DNA from: RGIG4576 sp964613095
GTDB lineage: Bacteria; Bacteroidota; Bacteroidia; Bacteroidales; Muribaculaceae
Direction of reading: 5' to 3'
Assembly (NCBI GenBank): GCA_964613095.1
Contig: CAZTFX010000004.1
Location: 12,005-76,004, forward strand
Length of the DNA: 64,000 nucleotides
Shown here: positions 62,659 through 64,000 of the stretch, piece after piece
Layout of the letters: every line of letters begins with the position of its first letter
How positions within the stretch are numbered: position 1 is the first letter of the stretch
Translations under genes and position numbers: made by a program
The notes under the pieces: model-generated
What the model saw: the letters and a program-made list of their open reading frames with translations, nothing else
Told to the model about the DNA's origin: nothing
Database searches by the model: none

Positions 62659-63054
62659 TCAGTTTATCGCATTCATCGCATCTGCTAATTCTCGAACGTA
62701 GTCATTGCGTTTATGGGCGGTGGCTTCGGAAATACGGGTTACCGATTCTTTTTCGTAGGAGATTATGAGGAGGCGGTTTTGGGACATCGCCTCCTCGTAT
62801 TGTTTTGGTAATTTGCGGTACATACCACGAGCAAGGACAACGATAATACCACATTCTCCTTGAAGAAGGATTTTAAGAACATCACATTCCATCTTGGAGT
62901 GGAAGCCACTAACAATGGCAATATCTTTCTGTTTGCTGACCTTCATTGCCCAATCGAGGATTGGGAGTATGGAAAGAGTGGAAATCTTGCGTGAAGCAAG
63001 AAATCCAACCTTTCTCATTTTGAGAAGTTTTTTATTCCCTAAGGTTTCCATCAT
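62659..63054 (-). CDS. Small SLOG/DprA-like Rossmann protein
   Basis: A 131-residue protein resembling the nucleotide-sensing Rossmann core of the DprA/SLOG superfamily: 'KVGFLASRKIS' (first strand and loop), 'DIAIVSGFHSKMECDVLKILL' and 'GIIVVLARGMYRKLPKQYEEAMSQNRLLIISYEKE', similar in order to DprA's 'vSGlArGiD' and 'viaVlg.Gld..YP' blocks but much shorter. It lacks DprA's N- and C-terminal domains. It overlaps the upstream DUF5677-like gene by 4 bases (ATGA). Some SLOG proteins act in defence signalling and others in nucleotide metabolism; here the role is open. Confidence 0.65.
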   Translation of the reverse strand: MMETLGNKKLLKMRKVGFLASRKISTLSILPILDWAMKVSKQKDIAIVSGFHSKMECDVLKILLQGECGIIVVLARGMYRKLPKQYEEAMSQNRLLIISYEKESVTRISEATAHKRNDYVRELADAMNAIN

Positions 63055-63920
63055 TCACTCATGTATTTATCAGGATTTTTCTGATAATCTTCAAACACAA
63101 CAGTCATAATTAGCCGGCACATCCGTTTCATCTCAATTAAAATATCTTTATATGGTAGCATGATGTTAAGGCTACTATCTATATTCTGATTCCAATTTAT
63201 GAAATGAGAACTTGAGTCAATTATTAAATCTGCAATAGGAATAAGAATGCGAAAATGAACGTTTTGTTTATTTGTGTTGTATGTAGTGTATTTATTATCT
63301 ATAGTTTTATGAACATATACTTGTCTTATTTCACCCCAATCTGAATGTATTGAATCCGATCCTATGCCATATATACTAGAATAAAAATCCTCTTCAGAAA
63401 ATTCTGCAACTAATTGTTTAAAGTTTTTGCCTCCAAAACTTTTATTCATGTTTTTGAAATCTTCCAAATTGAAATCATCATCAGCTAAATCTAGTAGAAA
63501 CTTATCATTTCTAACTTTGAAATAACCATTATCCTCACTTGAATGTGAATCAAAAAAATCTTTCCTATTTTTGTAAGAATACAACCGATATGAGCTTTGA
63601 GCATCTACCCCATATTTCATTAAGTATCTCATCTTTACGTATGCTTCATATATTATCCTTTGATACAAGAAAATAAGGTGTAATTTATTCTCTTTGTATG
63701 CTTGGATATAATCTAAGTAAAGCATAACTTGTTTATGATAAAGCCCAAGAATAGTTGCTTGATTTTTATCATAGACAATGCAATTATCATTAAAAGGGTC
63801 GATACATTTATTTGCAACAAACTTCACATTGTCGCAAATAGGGTATATTATAGAATTGTCATCGTCTAAATAAGGACGTATATCATCAATTGTTTTAAAT
63901 CTATGAAAAGGTGTTATCAT
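63051..63920 (-). CDS. DUF5677-like protein
   Basis: A 289-residue, mostly helical soluble protein. The features that suggest DUF5677 are a helical stretch with 'FLYQRIIYEAYVKMRYLMKYG' (about 87-107) and the later 'SSIYGIGSDSIHSDWGEIRQ' (about 181-200), with a conserved Ser/His pair typical of that family. No catalytic function is established for it. It is coupled to the SLOG-like gene by a 4-base overlap, and a third gene ends 9 bases upstream, so this is an operon of at least three genes running off the window. Confidence 0.65.
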   Translation of the reverse strand: MITPFHRFKTIDDIRPYLDDDNSIIYPICDNVKFVANKCIDPFNDNCIVYDKNQATILGLYHKQVMLYLDYIQAYKENKLHLIFLYQRIIYEAYVKMRYLMKYGVDAQSSYRLYSYKNRKDFFDSHSSEDNGYFKVRNDKFLLDLADDDFNLEDFKNMNKSFGGKNFKQLVAEFSEEDFYSSIYGIGSDSIHSDWGEIRQVYVHKTIDNKYTTYNTNKQNVHFRILIPIADLIIDSSSHFINWNQNIDSSLNIMLPYKDILIEMKRMCRLIMTVVFEDYQKNPDKYMSE

Positions 63921-63929
63921 ATATCAAAT

Positions 63930-64000
63930 TTATTCATTTAGTTCATCGCCCATACGGTACTTGATATCATAGTTAATGATAAAATCCTGCTCTTCGTCCG
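63930..64000 (-). CDS. C-terminal end of a gene cut by the window edge
   Basis: On the minus strand an open frame enters at 63998 and ends at the TAA at 63930-63932, giving 22 residues with the acidic tail 'YRMGDELNE'. The other two frames also stop in this stretch, but this one stays open longest and ends 9 bases before the next gene. Too short to identify. Confidence 0.5.
   Translation of the reverse strand, partial: DEEQDFIINYDIKYRMGDELNE

Noticed and set aside
1..64000. CRISPR arrays, tRNA or rRNA genes, transposases, integrases and phage structural genes
   Set aside because: None recognised. No regularly spaced repeats, no cloverleaf-like sequence ends and no matching protein motifs were seen.

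Overview
The window is chromosomal DNA from a member of the Bacteroidota, most likely the order Bacteroidales. The evidence is the repeated Bacteroidota promoter element TAnnTTTG a short distance upstream of many starts, the scarcity of strong Shine-Dalgarno sites, proteins with C-terminal type IX secretion (T9SS) sorting domains, a nadK-pdxJ-exbB-exbD-tonB block, a DUF4834 protein and GIN-domain proteins. I cannot assign a genus. No rRNA, tRNA, CRISPR array, transposase or integrase was recognised.

Left part (1-20.6 kb, mostly + strand): a sensor histidine kinase, a 2624-residue secreted subtilisin-like protease with a T9SS signal, a Na/phosphate symporter with a PhoU-like tail, rubrerythrin, then (- strand) a YgjP-type metalloprotease and NAD kinase, divergent from pdxJ-exbB-exbD-tonB. 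A LexA-like regulator (HTH + S24) overlaps a secreted leucine-rich-repeat protein, followed by trmB and an Mrp-type Fe-S carrier, ending at a strong terminator.

Middle (20.6-36.4 kb): an MFS/HlyD/TolC tripartite exporter, a phospholipid operon (psd, pssA, DUF4834, Acg-like nitroreductase), pheT-yebC, a small secreted TPR protein, a HAD phosphatase-MATE-purN operon, then dusB and a GIN-domain protein.

Accessory island (36.4-48.4 kb, - strand): read in transcription order it is legB, a NeuD/PglD-type acetyltransferase, a tiny T9SS-tailed protein with one YD repeat, a 2047-residue RHS/YD toxin with a GIY-YIG-like nuclease tip, a candidate immunity gene, then neuB, neuC and neuA. The sugar genes make a CMP-activated nonulosonic acid (sialic or legionaminic type). 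The toxin-immunity module sits in the middle of that pathway, and the aminotransferase expected between legB and the acetyltransferase is absent from the window.

Right part (48.5-64 kb): a metallophosphoesterase, a BlaI/M56 regulatory pair with two palindromic operators, frr and pyrH, an M16 peptidase operon, an AAA/DUF4143 ATPase flanked by a 48-bp direct repeat copied from the 3' end of the adjacent tolC-like gene, an RND efflux operon (adaptor, pump, TolC), a structured 476-base intergenic region with facing promoters, and at the edge a SLOG/DprA-like gene, a DUF5677-like gene and the end of a third gene, possibly the start of another accessory or defence island.

The best candidates for new biology are the RHS-GIY-YIG toxin module with its T9SS mini-protein, the repeat-flanked ATPase, and the structured region upstream of the RND operon.
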